A stretch of 64,000 bases of DNA, taken from assembly GCF_019308285.1 (NCBI RefSeq), contig NZ_WWEM01000011.1:1-64000 (forward strand). Reading direction: 5' to 3'. This DNA comes from Flavobacterium quisquiliarum. Its GTDB lineage: Bacteria > Bacteroidota > Bacteroidia > Flavobacteriales > Flavobacteriaceae. The notes under the pieces are model-generated. The model saw only the letters and a program-made list of their open reading frames with translations. It was not told the origin of the DNA and made no database searches. Positions 25,718-34,779 of the stretch are shown here, in pieces (position 1 is the stretch's first letter; the number at the start of each line of letters is the position of its first letter). A program made the translations under genes and the position numbers.

Positions 25718-26605
25718 ATGGAGAAAGAACTGAAAATAAATAATACGGCCTCTTTTAAAGAGAAGCTTTGGATTGGAATTCCTGTTGTTTTACTAGTAGG
25801 TTTATTATTCACTTTATTATACAATCATCACGCTGAATTTTCCTGGGACGGATTTGTAGCAGGATTCAATCAGGAATTTTTAGTGTTTTTTGCGATTGGA
25901 GTTTTTGCACAGTTGGTTGATGGAACTTTAGGAATGGGATACGGGGCAACTTCGACGTCATTTTTATTGGCTTATGGAGTTCCGCCAGTGGTAAGCAGTA
26001 CGGCAGTTCACGTTTCGGAAATGTTTACAACAGGAGCGTCAGCAGTTTCTCATCATAGATTCGGAAACATTAATAAAAAACTGGTAAAACATTTATTGAT
26101 TCCAGGTGTTTTAGGTTCGATTACAGGAGCTTATTTGTTGTCTGATGTTATTGACGGAGATGTAATTAAGCCATTTATTGCTGTTTACATGATTGTTTTG
26201 GCGGTTATCATTATTAGAAAAGCGTTAAAAAAGAATATTGTAAAAAAGAAAACAAAAAAATTAGGCTTTTTAGCAGTTTTTGGCGGTTTTATGGATTCTG
26301 TTGGAGGTGGAGGCTGGGGGCCGATTGTAACGTCAACATTATTAGGAAGAGGTAGAAATCCAAGATATACCATCGGTTCGGTAAACGCAGCTGAGTTTGC
26401 GATTTCATTTGCAAGCGGAATTACATTCATGCTTTTTGGAGGAATCCACGGCTGGCAAGTCATTATAGGATTGATTTTAGGAGGGGTTATTTCTGCGCCA
26501 TTAGCCGCTTTTTTGGTAAATAAAATCAAAAGAAAACCAATGATGGTTGCGGTTGGAGTTTTAATTATAGTATTGAGTTTAAAAACATTATCTAAATTAT
26601 TGTAA
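25718..26605 (+). CDS. TauE/SafE-family permease, first gene of the cys operon
   Basis: 295 residues with about eight or nine membrane spans. D-G-T-L-G-M-G-Y-G-A-T-S-T (about residues 68-80) and D-S-V-G-G-G-G-W-G-P-I-V (about 193-204) are the two half-signatures. The subgroup with the D-G-x-x-G-M-G-Y-G motif is often linked to sulfate assimilation genes. Probable role: sulfate or sulfite transport for the enzymes encoded next. It stands 25 bp upstream of cysH. Confidence 0.88.
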   Translation: MEKELKINNTASFKEKLWIGIPVVLLVGLLFTLLYNHHAEFSWDGFVAGFNQEFLVFFAIGVFAQLVDGTLGMGYGATSTSFLLAYGVPPVVSSTAVHVSEMFTTGASAVSHHRFGNINKKLVKHLLIPGVLGSITGAYLLSDVIDGDVIKPFIAVYMIVLAVIIIRKALKKNIVKKKTKKLGFLAVFGGFMDSVGGGGWGPIVTSTLLGRGRNPRYTIGSVNAAEFAISFASGITFMLFGGIHGWQVIIGLILGGVISAPLAAFLVNKIKRKPMMVAVGVLIIVLSLKTLSKLL

Positions 26606-26630
26606 TTCTTTAGATAGGGAGAAAGAGATT

Positions 26631-27341
26631 ATGAGTGCGAGTATAGTACAAGAATTATTAGAGAAAACTGCAGCTTTCTCACTTGATGAAACCTTAGTTT
26701 TTTTAGCAGGAGAATTTCCGGGAAAAGTAATTTTTTCGACTTCTTTTGGGCAAGAAGATCAGGTAATTACTGATTTTATTGCAAAAAGTAACACAGATAT
26801 TACTGTTTTTACTTTAGATACAGGAAGATTATTTCAGGAAACGTATGACGTTTTTCACAAAACATTAAAAAAATACAAAAGACCAATCGAAGTTTACTTT
26901 CCAGAAGCAACATCAGTAGAAAAGCTATTACAGGAAAAAGGCCCAAACAGCTTTTACGATTCAGTTGAAAACAGAAAAGAATGCTGTTTTATTCGAAAAG
27001 TGGTTCCGTTGAGAAAAGCTTTGGCAGGAAACTCAGTTTGGATTACGGGATTAAGAGCCGAACAATCAGAAAACAGACAAGATTTAAATCTGTTTGAATA
27101 CGATGGAAACTTCGAAATCATAAAATTCAATCCGTTGCTAAAATGGACTTTAGAAGAAGTTGAAACGTATCTTTCTGATAATAATGTTCCTCAAAATGCT
27201 TTACACAAACAAGGTTTCGTAAGTATTGGATGCGCGCCTTGTACAAGAGCAATCTTTCCAGGTGAAGATATCAGAGCCGGAAGATGGTGGTGGGAATCAA
27301 GCCATAAAGAGTGCGGTTTGCATAGCGCGAAAAAAGAATAA
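26631..27341 (+). CDS. cysH: Adenylyl-sulfate (APS-type) reductase CysH
   Basis: 236 residues. The PAPS/APS reductase fold shows F-S-T-S-F-G-Q-E-D-Q (about 35-44). The catalytic cysteine is Cys228 in K-E-C-G-L-H. It also has Cys118-Cys119 (K-E-C-C-F) and Cys201-x-x-Cys204 (C-A-P-C), the four ligands of a [4Fe-4S] cluster. These occur in APS-using reductases and are absent from E. coli-type PAPS reductase. The window has no APS kinase and CysN is not fused to one, which agrees. The product is sulfite for the siroheme reductase downstream. Confidence 0.93.
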   Translation: MSASIVQELLEKTAAFSLDETLVFLAGEFPGKVIFSTSFGQEDQVITDFIAKSNTDITVFTLDTGRLFQETYDVFHKTLKKYKRPIEVYFPEATSVEKLLQEKGPNSFYDSVENRKECCFIRKVVPLRKALAGNSVWITGLRAEQSENRQDLNLFEYDGNFEIIKFNPLLKWTLEEVETYLSDNNVPQNALHKQGFVSIGCAPCTRAIFPGEDIRAGRWWWESSHKECGLHSAKKE

Positions 27342-27453
27342 AGAGAATAGAATATAGATTATAGAATAAAGAGTGGGGATTTTTAGATCAGGGAACTTGA
27401 AACTTTAAACCTGAAACAAAATTTTCACAACAAAAATATCAAACAAAAAAACA

Positions 27454-28353
27454 ATGAGTTCAGTATTAAAAACAAACGCTTTAGAGAGTGAAGCGATATA
27501 CATTTTCAGAGAAGTAATTTCACAGTTTGACAAACCGGTTTTACTTTTCTCAGGAGGAAAAGATTCTATCACATTAGTGCGTTTGGCGCAAAAAGCATTT
27601 TTCCCTGCTAAGATTCCGTTTCCTCTTTTGCACGTTGATACAGGACACAATTTCCCTGAAACAATCGCTTTCAGAGATAAATTAGTAGAAGAATTAGGTT
27701 TAGAGTTGATCGTTCGCAATGTTCAGGATGCTATTGATGAAGGAAAAGTAGTTGAAGAAACTGGAAAATACTCTAGTAGAAACAGTCTGCAAACGACAAC
27801 ACTTTTAGATGCAATTGAAGAGTTTAAGTTTGATGCTTGTATCGGTGGTGCACGTCGTGATGAAGAAAAAGCAAGAGCGAAAGAACGTATTTTCTCTGTT
27901 CGTGATGATTTCGGACAATGGGACGAAAAAAATCAAAGACCTGAGTTGTTTGATATATTAAATGGAAAAATTGAAAATGGACAAAACGTTCGTGTTTTCC
28001 CAATTTCAAACTGGACAGAATTAGATGTTTGGAGTTATATCGAAAAAGAACATATCGAGATTCCATCAATCTATTTTTCACATAAAAGAAAAGTTTTTTT
28101 GAGAGACGGTTTAATCTGGTCGCATTCTCCTTTTGTGTACCAGGAAGAAGACGAACAAATCGAAGAAAGAATTGTTCGCTTCAGAACCGTTGGAGATATG
28201 AGTTGTACAGCAGCAGTTGAATCTTACGCAGCAACAATCGAAGAAGTAGTTGGAGAAATCAGATCATCAACCATTTCTGAGAGAGGAGCCAGAATCGATG
28301 ATAAACGTTCTGAAGCGGCGATGGAAAAAAGAAAACAACAGGGATACTTTTAA
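27454..28353 (+). CDS. cysD: Sulfate adenylyltransferase subunit 2 CysD
   Basis: 299 residues, the normal CysD length. The N-type ATP-PP loop S-G-G-K-D-S-I-T-L (about residues 31-39) and H-V-D-T-G-H-N-F-P-E (about 61-70) are diagnostic. G-G-A-R-R-D-E-E-K-A-R-A-K-E-R (about 131-145) is the CysD signature. With CysN it forms APS from sulfate and ATP. It lies 112 bp after cysH behind a GAAACTTTAAACCTGAAAC-type linker and 120 bp before cysN. Confidence 0.96.
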   Translation: MSSVLKTNALESEAIYIFREVISQFDKPVLLFSGGKDSITLVRLAQKAFFPAKIPFPLLHVDTGHNFPETIAFRDKLVEELGLELIVRNVQDAIDEGKVVEETGKYSSRNSLQTTTLLDAIEEFKFDACIGGARRDEEKARAKERIFSVRDDFGQWDEKNQRPELFDILNGKIENGQNVRVFPISNWTELDVWSYIEKEHIEIPSIYFSHKRKVFLRDGLIWSHSPFVYQEEDEQIEERIVRFRTVGDMSCTAAVESYAATIEEVVGEIRSSTISERGARIDDKRSEAAMEKRKQQGYF

Positions 28354-28473
28354 TTCAATTAAAAATAGAGAATTAAAAATTAAAAGTTAGAATCAAGAAA
28401 ACAAAAACATACAGATTTAAAAGTTTCGAGAGAACATGAAACCTGAAACTTTAAACCTGAAACAATATATAAG

Positions 28474-29718
28474 ATGGACGTTTTAAAAATAGCAACAGCA
28501 GGAAGTGTAGATGACGGAAAAAGTACTTTGATCGGAAGATTATTGTACGATACAAAATCATTGACGACTGATAAAATTGAAGCAATCGAAAAAAGCAGTA
28601 AACAAAAAGGATATGATTATCTTGATTTTTCTTTGGCAACTGACGGATTAGTAGCAGAAAGAGAACAAGGAATCACGATTGACGTTGCGCATATTTATTT
28701 TTCAACTGCAAAGAAAAGTTACATTATTGCCGATACTCCGGGTCACGTAGAATATACAAGAAACATGGTTACAGGAGCTTCAACTTCTCAGGTTTCTATT
28801 ATTTTGATTGATGCCAGAAAAGGGGTTATTGAACAAACATACCGTCACTTTTTTATCAATAATTTATTGAGAGTAAAAGAGGTAATTGTTGCGATTAATA
28901 AAATGGATTTAGTTGATTATTCGGAAGAAGTTTTCAATAAAATCAAAGCTGATTTTCAGGCATTAAATGCAAAAAGTACTTTCAAGGAACAAAACGTAAG
29001 TTATATTCCGTTAAGTGCAATCAACGGCGGAAACGTAGTTGATCAGTCAAAAGATATGCCTTGGTATACAGGTCAAACTGTTTTAGAACATTTAGAAGGA
29101 TTACATGCTCATGATGTTTTTGAAGCTGGAAAAGCACGTTTCCCAGTTCAAACTGTGATTCGTCCAAAAACAGAAGAATACCACGATTTTAGAGGTTACG
29201 CAGGAAAATTATACGGAAATTCAATAAAAGTTGGAGATGCCGTAACGGTTCTTCCTTCTTTAACAGAATCTAAAGTGTCTAAAATTCACTTTTTCGATAA
29301 AACATTTGACGAAGCCGTTGCAGGTTCTTCAATCACAATCGAATTAGAAAATGATATCAATGTAACAAGAGGCGATATGATTGTAAAATCATCAGAACTT
29401 CCAAAAATTGAAAAAGATATTACCACGACAGTTTGCTGGATGGACAGTAAAAAATTGGTTCCAGGAACTAAATATTTGGTACAACACAATACAAACAGAG
29501 TTTTAGCAAAAGTAGAAAGCATTAAAAATACAATTGCAACAGATTACTCAGGAACGACTGAAGCTTCACAATTAGCTATTAACGAAATTGGCGAAGTAAC
29601 GATCAAATTAAGCAAGCCGTTATATTTTGATTCATACAATGAAAACAAATCAAACGGAGCTTTTATCTTAATTGATACAGCAACAAACACAACAGCAGGA
29701 GTAGGATTCATTCGCTAG
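28474..29718 (+). CDS. cysN: Sulfate adenylyltransferase subunit 1 (GTPase) CysN
   Basis: 414 residues, matching CysN without a C-terminal APS kinase. GTP-binding motifs: G-S-V-D-D-G-K-S-T (about 10-18), D-T-P-G-H (about 87-91), N-K-M-D (about 142-145). R-E-Q-G-I-T-I-D-V-A is the switch I region. Two beta-barrel domains follow. GTP hydrolysis drives APS formation by CysD. The linker before it again consists of GAAACCTGAAACTT phrases. The gene is followed by an 81-bp linker of CAACAACTAACAACC phrases before the sulfite reductase. Confidence 0.95.
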   Translation: MDVLKIATAGSVDDGKSTLIGRLLYDTKSLTTDKIEAIEKSSKQKGYDYLDFSLATDGLVAEREQGITIDVAHIYFSTAKKSYIIADTPGHVEYTRNMVTGASTSQVSIILIDARKGVIEQTYRHFFINNLLRVKEVIVAINKMDLVDYSEEVFNKIKADFQALNAKSTFKEQNVSYIPLSAINGGNVVDQSKDMPWYTGQTVLEHLEGLHAHDVFEAGKARFPVQTVIRPKTEEYHDFRGYAGKLYGNSIKVGDAVTVLPSLTESKVSKIHFFDKTFDEAVAGSSITIELENDINVTRGDMIVKSSELPKIEKDITTTVCWMDSKKLVPGTKYLVQHNTNRVLAKVESIKNTIATDYSGTTEASQLAINEIGEVTIKLSKPLYFDSYNENKSNGAFILIDTATNTTAGVGFIR

Positions 29719-29799
29719 TTGATAGTTTATGGTTTTTGGTTGATAGTTATTCTGCCAGAAAACCAACAACCAACAACTAACAACCAACAACTAAAGAAA

Positions 29800-31890
29800 A
29801 TGGAAAGTTTTAGAACAGAAATAGAAAATCCGATAGTTCAAAGAGAGATTATCGAATTAGAAAAAAAGATTCATTTATTCCGTGGAGGAAAAATTGATGA
29901 TGAGCGTTTTCGTAGTCTTCGTTTAGCGCGTGGAATTTATGGGCAACGTCAGGAAGGCGTTCAGATGATTCGTATCAAATTGCCTTATGGTAAAGTAACC
30001 AGCGAGCAATTAGTGCGTATCACACAAGTTTCTGATGAATATTCTACAGGACGTTTGCATATTACAACGCGTCAGGATATCCAGATTCACTATGTGAGTT
30101 TAGACAGAACACCAGAGCTTTGGGCAGATTTGGCTAAAGACGATATCACGCTTCGTGAAGCTTGTGGAAACACAGTTAGAAATATCACAGGAAGCGAATT
30201 GGCAGGAGTTGATGTAAACGAACCATTTGATGTTTCGCCTTATGCACACGGACTTTTTCAATATTTGTTAAGAAACCCAATCTGTCAGGAAATGGGACGT
30301 AAATTCAAAATTTCGTTCTCTTCTTCAGATGAAGATACCGCTTTGAGTTATTTACACGATTTAGGATTTATTCCGAAAATTAAAGACGGACAAAAAGGTT
30401 TCAAAATCATGTTTGGAGGAGGTTTAGGATCTCAGCCAGCACATGCCGAATTGCTTTCGGAATTTGTTCCGGTAAACGAAATCATTCCAACAGCAGAAGG
30501 AATCATTCGTATTTTCGACAGATACGGAGAACGTGCCAAAAGAATGAAAGCACGTATGAAATTCTTAATCAAAGAAATGGGAAGAGATGTTTTCCTTGAT
30601 TTGGTTGAACAAGAGAAAAAAGCCATCGCATTTGAAACCTACGAAATAGATACCACTGCTTTTGAAGGACCAATTACAGAGCCGTTATTAGAAGTTCCTC
30701 AAGTTACAATCGAAGATACAAAAGCGTATGAAGCGTGGAAAAATTCGAATGTAATCAAGCAGAAACAAGACGGTTATTATGCCATCGGAATCAAAGTTTT
30801 ATTAGGCGATTTTTATACCGATAAAGCCAGATTATTAGCCGATTTAATTAAGAATTACGGAGCAAATGAATTACGTTTTTCATTGCGTCAAAATATTGTA
30901 ATACGTCATATAAAAGAAGAGAATTTACCTTTCTTTTATCAGGAATTAGCCAAACTTGACTTTGTTCAGCTAGGATATAATTCAGTTGGAGATATTACGG
31001 CATGTCCGGGTACTGATACTTGTAATTTGGGGATTGCAAGTAGTACCGGTATTGCAGAAGAATTAGAAAGAGTTTTAACGGCAGAATATCCTCAGTATTT
31101 AAACAACCGCGAAATCGAAATTAAAATTTCAGGTTGTATGAATGCCTGCGGACAACATAATATGTCTGCCATTGGTTTCCAGGGAATGTCTATCAACTCA
31201 GGAAAACTAGTAGCTCCGGCTTTACAAGTTTTATTGGGTGGAGGAAGATTAGGAAATGGTGCAGGACGATTTGCAGATAAAGTAATCAAAGTGCCTAGTC
31301 GTAGAGGTCCTGATGCGTTGCGTACCATTTTAAATGATTTTGATGCTAACGGAAGCGGACAAAGATTCCTAGATTATTATGATACAAAAGGAGAAAAATA
31401 TTTCTACGAAATCTTAAAACCTTTCGCAGATGTAACCAATTTAACAGAAGCTGATTTCATCGATTGGGGTAATGCCGACAACTACGTAAAAGCAGTTGGG
31501 GTTGGAGAATGTGCCGGAGTTGTAATTGATTTGGTTGCTACATTATTATTAGAAGCCAAAGATAAATTAACGTTCGCACAAGAATCTTTCGACGAAGGAA
31601 AATGGTCAGATGCAATTTATCATGCTTATGCTGGATTTGTAAATGGTGCTAAAGCATTATTGCTTGCTGAAAACGAAAAAACAAATAATCACGCAGGAAT
31701 TGTAGACTTATTTGATACTGTTTTCATTGCAAGTTCTAAAATAGAATTGGCAACAACATTCAGAGAATTGGTATATCAAATCAATCAAAATGAACCTTCA
31801 GAAGCATTTGCAAAAGCATACATTCAACAAGGAATTTCATTTTTTGATACCATCGAAAAATACAGAGCTCAAGAATTAGCAAATGCTTAA
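29800..31890 (+). CDS. Siroheme sulfite/nitrite reductase with C-terminal HEPN-like domain
   Basis: 696 residues from ATG 29800; an earlier in-frame start would translate only the repetitive linker. Two ferredoxin-like/SiR repeats are visible. The [4Fe-4S]-siroheme cysteines are Cys402, Cys408 (C-P-G-T-D-T-C), Cys446 and Cys450 (C-M-N-A-C-G). The last ~135 residues are helical (A-I-Y-H-A-Y-A-G-F-V-N-G-A-K-A-L-L) and resemble a HEPN domain. It reduces sulfite to sulfide, probably with ferredoxin or NADPH via the FNR at 33577. The stop overlaps cobA by 8 bp. Gene order favours sulfite over nitrite. Confidence 0.88.
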   Translation: MESFRTEIENPIVQREIIELEKKIHLFRGGKIDDERFRSLRLARGIYGQRQEGVQMIRIKLPYGKVTSEQLVRITQVSDEYSTGRLHITTRQDIQIHYVSLDRTPELWADLAKDDITLREACGNTVRNITGSELAGVDVNEPFDVSPYAHGLFQYLLRNPICQEMGRKFKISFSSSDEDTALSYLHDLGFIPKIKDGQKGFKIMFGGGLGSQPAHAELLSEFVPVNEIIPTAEGIIRIFDRYGERAKRMKARMKFLIKEMGRDVFLDLVEQEKKAIAFETYEIDTTAFEGPITEPLLEVPQVTIEDTKAYEAWKNSNVIKQKQDGYYAIGIKVLLGDFYTDKARLLADLIKNYGANELRFSLRQNIVIRHIKEENLPFFYQELAKLDFVQLGYNSVGDITACPGTDTCNLGIASSTGIAEELERVLTAEYPQYLNNREIEIKISGCMNACGQHNMSAIGFQGMSINSGKLVAPALQVLLGGGRLGNGAGRFADKVIKVPSRRGPDALRTILNDFDANGSGQRFLDYYDTKGEKYFYEILKPFADVTNLTEADFIDWGNADNYVKAVGVGECAGVVIDLVATLLLEAKDKLTFAQESFDEGKWSDAIYHAYAGFVNGAKALLLAENEKTNNHAGIVDLFDTVFIASSKIELATTFRELVYQINQNEPSEAFAKAYIQQGISFFDTIEKYRAQELANA

Positions 31891-32656
31891 TAGTAAACCC
31901 AAAGTAACTTTAGTTGGCGCAGGTCCCGGCGATCCCGATTTGCTTACGCTTAAAGCCGTAAAAGCACTAGCTGAAGCTAAAGTGGTTTTATACGACGCTT
32001 TGGCCAACGAAGAAATTCTGGATTACGCACCGAAAACTGCCATCCGAATTTTTGTTGGAAAAAGAATCGGAAATCATGCTTACACGCAGGATCAAATCAA
32101 TCAATTGATTGTGGATAATGCTTTGACGTATGGACATGTTGTGCGACTAAAAGGCGGAGATCCGTTTATTTTTGGAAGAGGAAGCGAAGAAGTAGAATTT
32201 GCAGAAAGTTTCGGAATAGAAACCATAGTAGTTCCCGGAATTTCATCAGTAGTTGCGGTTCCTGCGAGTCAGGGAATTTCGATTACAAAACGTGGCGTTT
32301 CAGAAAGCTTTTGGGCGATTACCGGAACAACTTCTGATAGAAAATTATCCTCGGATATTGCTTTATCAGCCAAATCATCTGCAACAGTTGTGATTTTAAT
32401 GGGAATGCACAAATTGCCTCAAATCATCGATTTGTTTCAAAAAGAAGATAAAGGAAATTTACCAGTTGCAATCATCCAAAACGGAACAACAACAGAAGAA
32501 AAAGTGGGAGTTGGAACCGTAGATTCAATTTTAGAAGTTGTAAAACAAAAAGAATTGGGGTCACCAGCGATTATTGTTTTAGGCGAAGTTGTAAGAGAAA
32601 GCAATAAACTAAAAGATTTTTACGAAGAATTTCTATCAAAAGAAATCGTAAGATAA
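31883..32656 (+). CDS. cobA: Uroporphyrinogen-III C-methyltransferase (CobA/SumT)
   Basis: 257 residues. V-G-A-G-P-G-D-P-D-L-L-T (about 11-22) and R-L-K-G-G-D-P-F-I-F-G-R-G (about 87-99) are the tetrapyrrole methylase signatures, and V-V-P-G-I-S-S fits SumT. It methylates uroporphyrinogen III twice to precorrin-2, the first step to siroheme. The start overlaps the sulfite reductase gene, so the cofactor enzyme is translationally coupled to the enzyme that needs it. Confidence 0.94.
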   Translation: MLNSKPKVTLVGAGPGDPDLLTLKAVKALAEAKVVLYDALANEEILDYAPKTAIRIFVGKRIGNHAYTQDQINQLIVDNALTYGHVVRLKGGDPFIFGRGSEEVEFAESFGIETIVVPGISSVVAVPASQGISITKRGVSESFWAITGTTSDRKLSSDIALSAKSSATVVILMGMHKLPQIIDLFQKEDKGNLPVAIIQNGTTTEEKVGVGTVDSILEVVKQKELGSPAIIVLGEVVRESNKLKDFYEEFLSKEIVR

Positions 32657-32827
32657 AGTTCCGAAGGAACGGCAAATATTGTAGCGTCGGGTTTCAACCC
32701 GATGTAGCCAAAGAGAATCCGTTTTGATGGTAAAGTTCCGAAGGAACGATTCATATTGTAGCGCCGGATTTTAATCCGGGGAATAAACGAAAGATTGGAA
32801 AACATAGCCCGAGGTTTCAACCTCGGG
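32655..32827. repeat. REP-like palindrome cluster
   Basis: Two related ~50-bp units (32655-32704 and 32732-32781). Each begins AAAGTTCCGAAGGAACG, continues ATATTGTAGCG, and contains a second hairpin (CGGGTTTCAACCCG or CCGGATTTTAATCCGG). A third hairpin CCCGAGG/CCTCGGG is at 32808-32827. It overlaps the last two bases of cobA and fills the gap to the next cys-cluster gene. Confidence 0.8.
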
Positions 32828-32897
32828 AACGCATGGATATTTAATTCAATATTCATTAAAAAATCATCTAATTTTGTTTAGATGAAATTAAATTAAA

Positions 32898-33479
32898 ATG
32901 GAACAGAACGAATTATATCCCATATTCCTAAAACTTCACAATTTGAACGTTTTAATTGTTGGCGGAGGAAATGTAGGATTGGAAAAGCTTTCTTTCTTGC
33001 TAAAGTCAAGTCCGAATGCAAATGTTGAGGTAGTAGCAAAAGAATTTCATTTAGAAATTAAAGTTTTAGCGGAAAATCATCCTTCGATTAAATTGACAAA
33101 ATCGAAGTTTAAAAAGAAAATGCTCAAAAAACGTCACATGGTAATTGCCTGTACAGACGATTTGAAAGTGAATAAAAGAGTTTACGAATTATCGAGAAAA
33201 CGTTATCTGATTTGCAATATCGCCGATACGCCCGATTTATGTGACTATTATTTAGGCGGAATCGTAACGAAAGGGAATGTAAAAATTGCTATTTCAACCA
33301 ACGGAAAATCACCAACAACGGCAAAGAGATTGCGTGAGTTTTTCGAAGAAGTAATTCCGGAAGACATCAATCAAATGGTTGAAAACCTGAATGAATACAG
33401 AAAAACCTTAAAAGGTAATTTTGAAGAAAAGGTTAAAAGAATGAATGAGATTACCTCTTCATTAAAAAATAAAGAGTAG
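32898..33479 (+). CDS. Precorrin-2 dehydrogenase / siroheme synthase (Met8/CysG N-terminal type)
   Basis: 193 residues. The N-terminal Rossmann motif V-G-G-G-N-V-G (about 20-26) binds NAD. C-N-I-A-D-T-P-D-L-C-D-Y-Y (about 110-122) and S-T-N-G-K-S-P-T-T-A-K-R-L-R-E (about 137-151) are the Met8/CysG-N hallmarks. It oxidises precorrin-2 to sirohydrochlorin and may insert iron to give siroheme. It completes the cofactor path begun by CobA. It is separated from cobA by a REP-like cluster. Confidence 0.9.
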   Translation: MEQNELYPIFLKLHNLNVLIVGGGNVGLEKLSFLLKSSPNANVEVVAKEFHLEIKVLAENHPSIKLTKSKFKKKMLKKRHMVIACTDDLKVNKRVYELSRKRYLICNIADTPDLCDYYLGGIVTKGNVKIAISTNGKSPTTAKRLREFFEEVIPEDINQMVENLNEYRKTLKGNFEEKVKRMNEITSSLKNKE

Positions 33480-33576
33480 AAAATTGGACAAAGAAATCAA
33501 TGATAAAAATCATTGATTAAAGAATAAATTATTCGTTTCTTTGTATTATTAAGAATGATTATAAACAACAACCATA

Positions 33577-34629
33577 ATGATTAAAACAGATATACTTATA
33601 ATTGGAGCAGGCCCAACAGGTTTATTTGCCGTTTTCGAGGCAGGATTATTAAAATTAAAATGCCACATTTTAGATGCGTTGCCTCAGCCAGGAGGACAAC
33701 TTTCAGAATTATATCCTAAGAAACCTATTTATGATATTCCTGGATTTCCAGAAGTATTAGCAGGAGATTTAGTTGACGGATTAATGGAGCAAATCAAACA
33801 ATTTGAGCCAGGATTTACTTTAGGAGAGCGTGCTGAAACTGTTGAAAAGCAAGAAGACGGAACATTCATTGTAACCTCAAACAAAGGAACTAAATTCCAC
33901 GCACCGGTTATCGCAATCGCTGGAGGATTAGGAAGTTTCGAGCCTCGTAAACCACTTATCGAAGATATCGAGTTTTATGAAGATAAAGGAGTAAAATACT
34001 TCATCAAAAATCCTGAAAAATTCAGAGACAAAAGAGTTGTCATTGCAGGAGGAGGAGATTCAGCATTAGACTGGTCAATTTTCTTGGCAAATGTAGCCTC
34101 AGAAGTAACTTTAATCCACAGAAGAAACGAATTTAGAGGAGCTCTGGATTCAGTAGAAAAAGTACAGGAATTAAAATCAGCAGGAAAAATCAAATTGATT
34201 ACACCAGCTGAGGTTATCGGAATCAACGGTGCAGAGCACGTAGAGTCATTAGACATCGAAGAAAACGGCGCACACCGTAAAATCGAATGCGATTATTTCA
34301 TTCCACTTTTCGGATTAACACCAAAATTAGGTCCAATTGGAGACTGGGGATTAGAAATCGAGAAAAATGCCATCAAAGTAAACAATGCATTAGATTACCA
34401 AACCAACATTCCTGGAATCTTTGCTATTGGAGACGTAAATACATATCCAGGAAAATTAAAGTTAATCCTTTGCGGTTTCCACGAAGCAACTTTAATGTGC
34501 CAGGCCGCATACGGAATCATCAATCCGGGTAAAAAATACGTATTGAAATATACAACAGTTTCAGGAGTAGACGGTTTCGACGGAACTCGTAAAGAAGCGC
34601 CAAAAGCGGTTGTTAAAGCGATTGTCTAA
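33577..34629 (+). CDS. Ferredoxin--NADP+ reductase, thioredoxin-reductase type
   Basis: 350 residues. The FAD motif G-A-G-P-T-G (about 8-13), P-G-G-Q-L (about 40-44), the NADP motif G-G-G-D-S-A-L-D-W (about 162-170) and a closing G-D-V (about 283-285) with F-H-E-A are present. There is no C-x-x-C redox pair, so it is the TrxR-like FNR group and not thioredoxin reductase. As the last gene of the sulfate cluster it is the likely source of reduced ferredoxin for sulfite reduction. A terminator follows at 34676. Confidence 0.88.
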   Translation: MIKTDILIIGAGPTGLFAVFEAGLLKLKCHILDALPQPGGQLSELYPKKPIYDIPGFPEVLAGDLVDGLMEQIKQFEPGFTLGERAETVEKQEDGTFIVTSNKGTKFHAPVIAIAGGLGSFEPRKPLIEDIEFYEDKGVKYFIKNPEKFRDKRVVIAGGGDSALDWSIFLANVASEVTLIHRRNEFRGALDSVEKVQELKSAGKIKLITPAEVIGINGAEHVESLDIEENGAHRKIECDYFIPLFGLTPKLGPIGDWGLEIEKNAIKVNNALDYQTNIPGIFAIGDVNTYPGKLKLILCGFHEATLMCQAAYGIINPGKKYVLKYTTVSGVDGFDGTRKEAPKAVVKAIV

Positions 34630-34675
34630 GTTGCTAAGATTCTGAGATACTAAGACTCTAAGATTTATTATATAG

Positions 34676-34706
34676 AAAGCTCAAACTTTTAGTTTGAGCT
34701 TTTTTA
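34676..34706 (+). terminator. Terminator after the ferredoxin-NADP reductase gene
   Basis: 12-bp perfect stem (34676-34687 with 34691-34702; AAGCTCAAACT core), 3-nt loop, T-run. It is embedded between CTTAGTAACTTAG-type phrases that are themselves inverted across it. Confidence 0.9.
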
Positions 34707-34779
34707 TTCAACAGAATTTTAAACTTAGTATCTTAGTAACTTAGTAACTTAGTAACTTAAAACCTTAGAATCTAAATAT

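Noticed and set aside
26185..26529. 114-codon minus-strand ORF inside the TauE/SafE gene
   Set aside because: Antisense shadow of a membrane protein gene; hydrophobic by complement of coding sequence.
29719..29799. In-frame N-terminal extension of the sulfite reductase
   Set aside because: It would translate the CAACAACTAACAACC linker into a low-complexity Gln/Asn/Thr stretch and would start directly at the cysN stop; the ATG at 29800 begins the conserved domain.
32655..32827. Possible CRISPR-like repeats between cobA and the Met8-type gene
   Set aside because: Only two imperfect ~50-bp palindromic units without uniform spacers and no cas genes; fits REP-like repeats.
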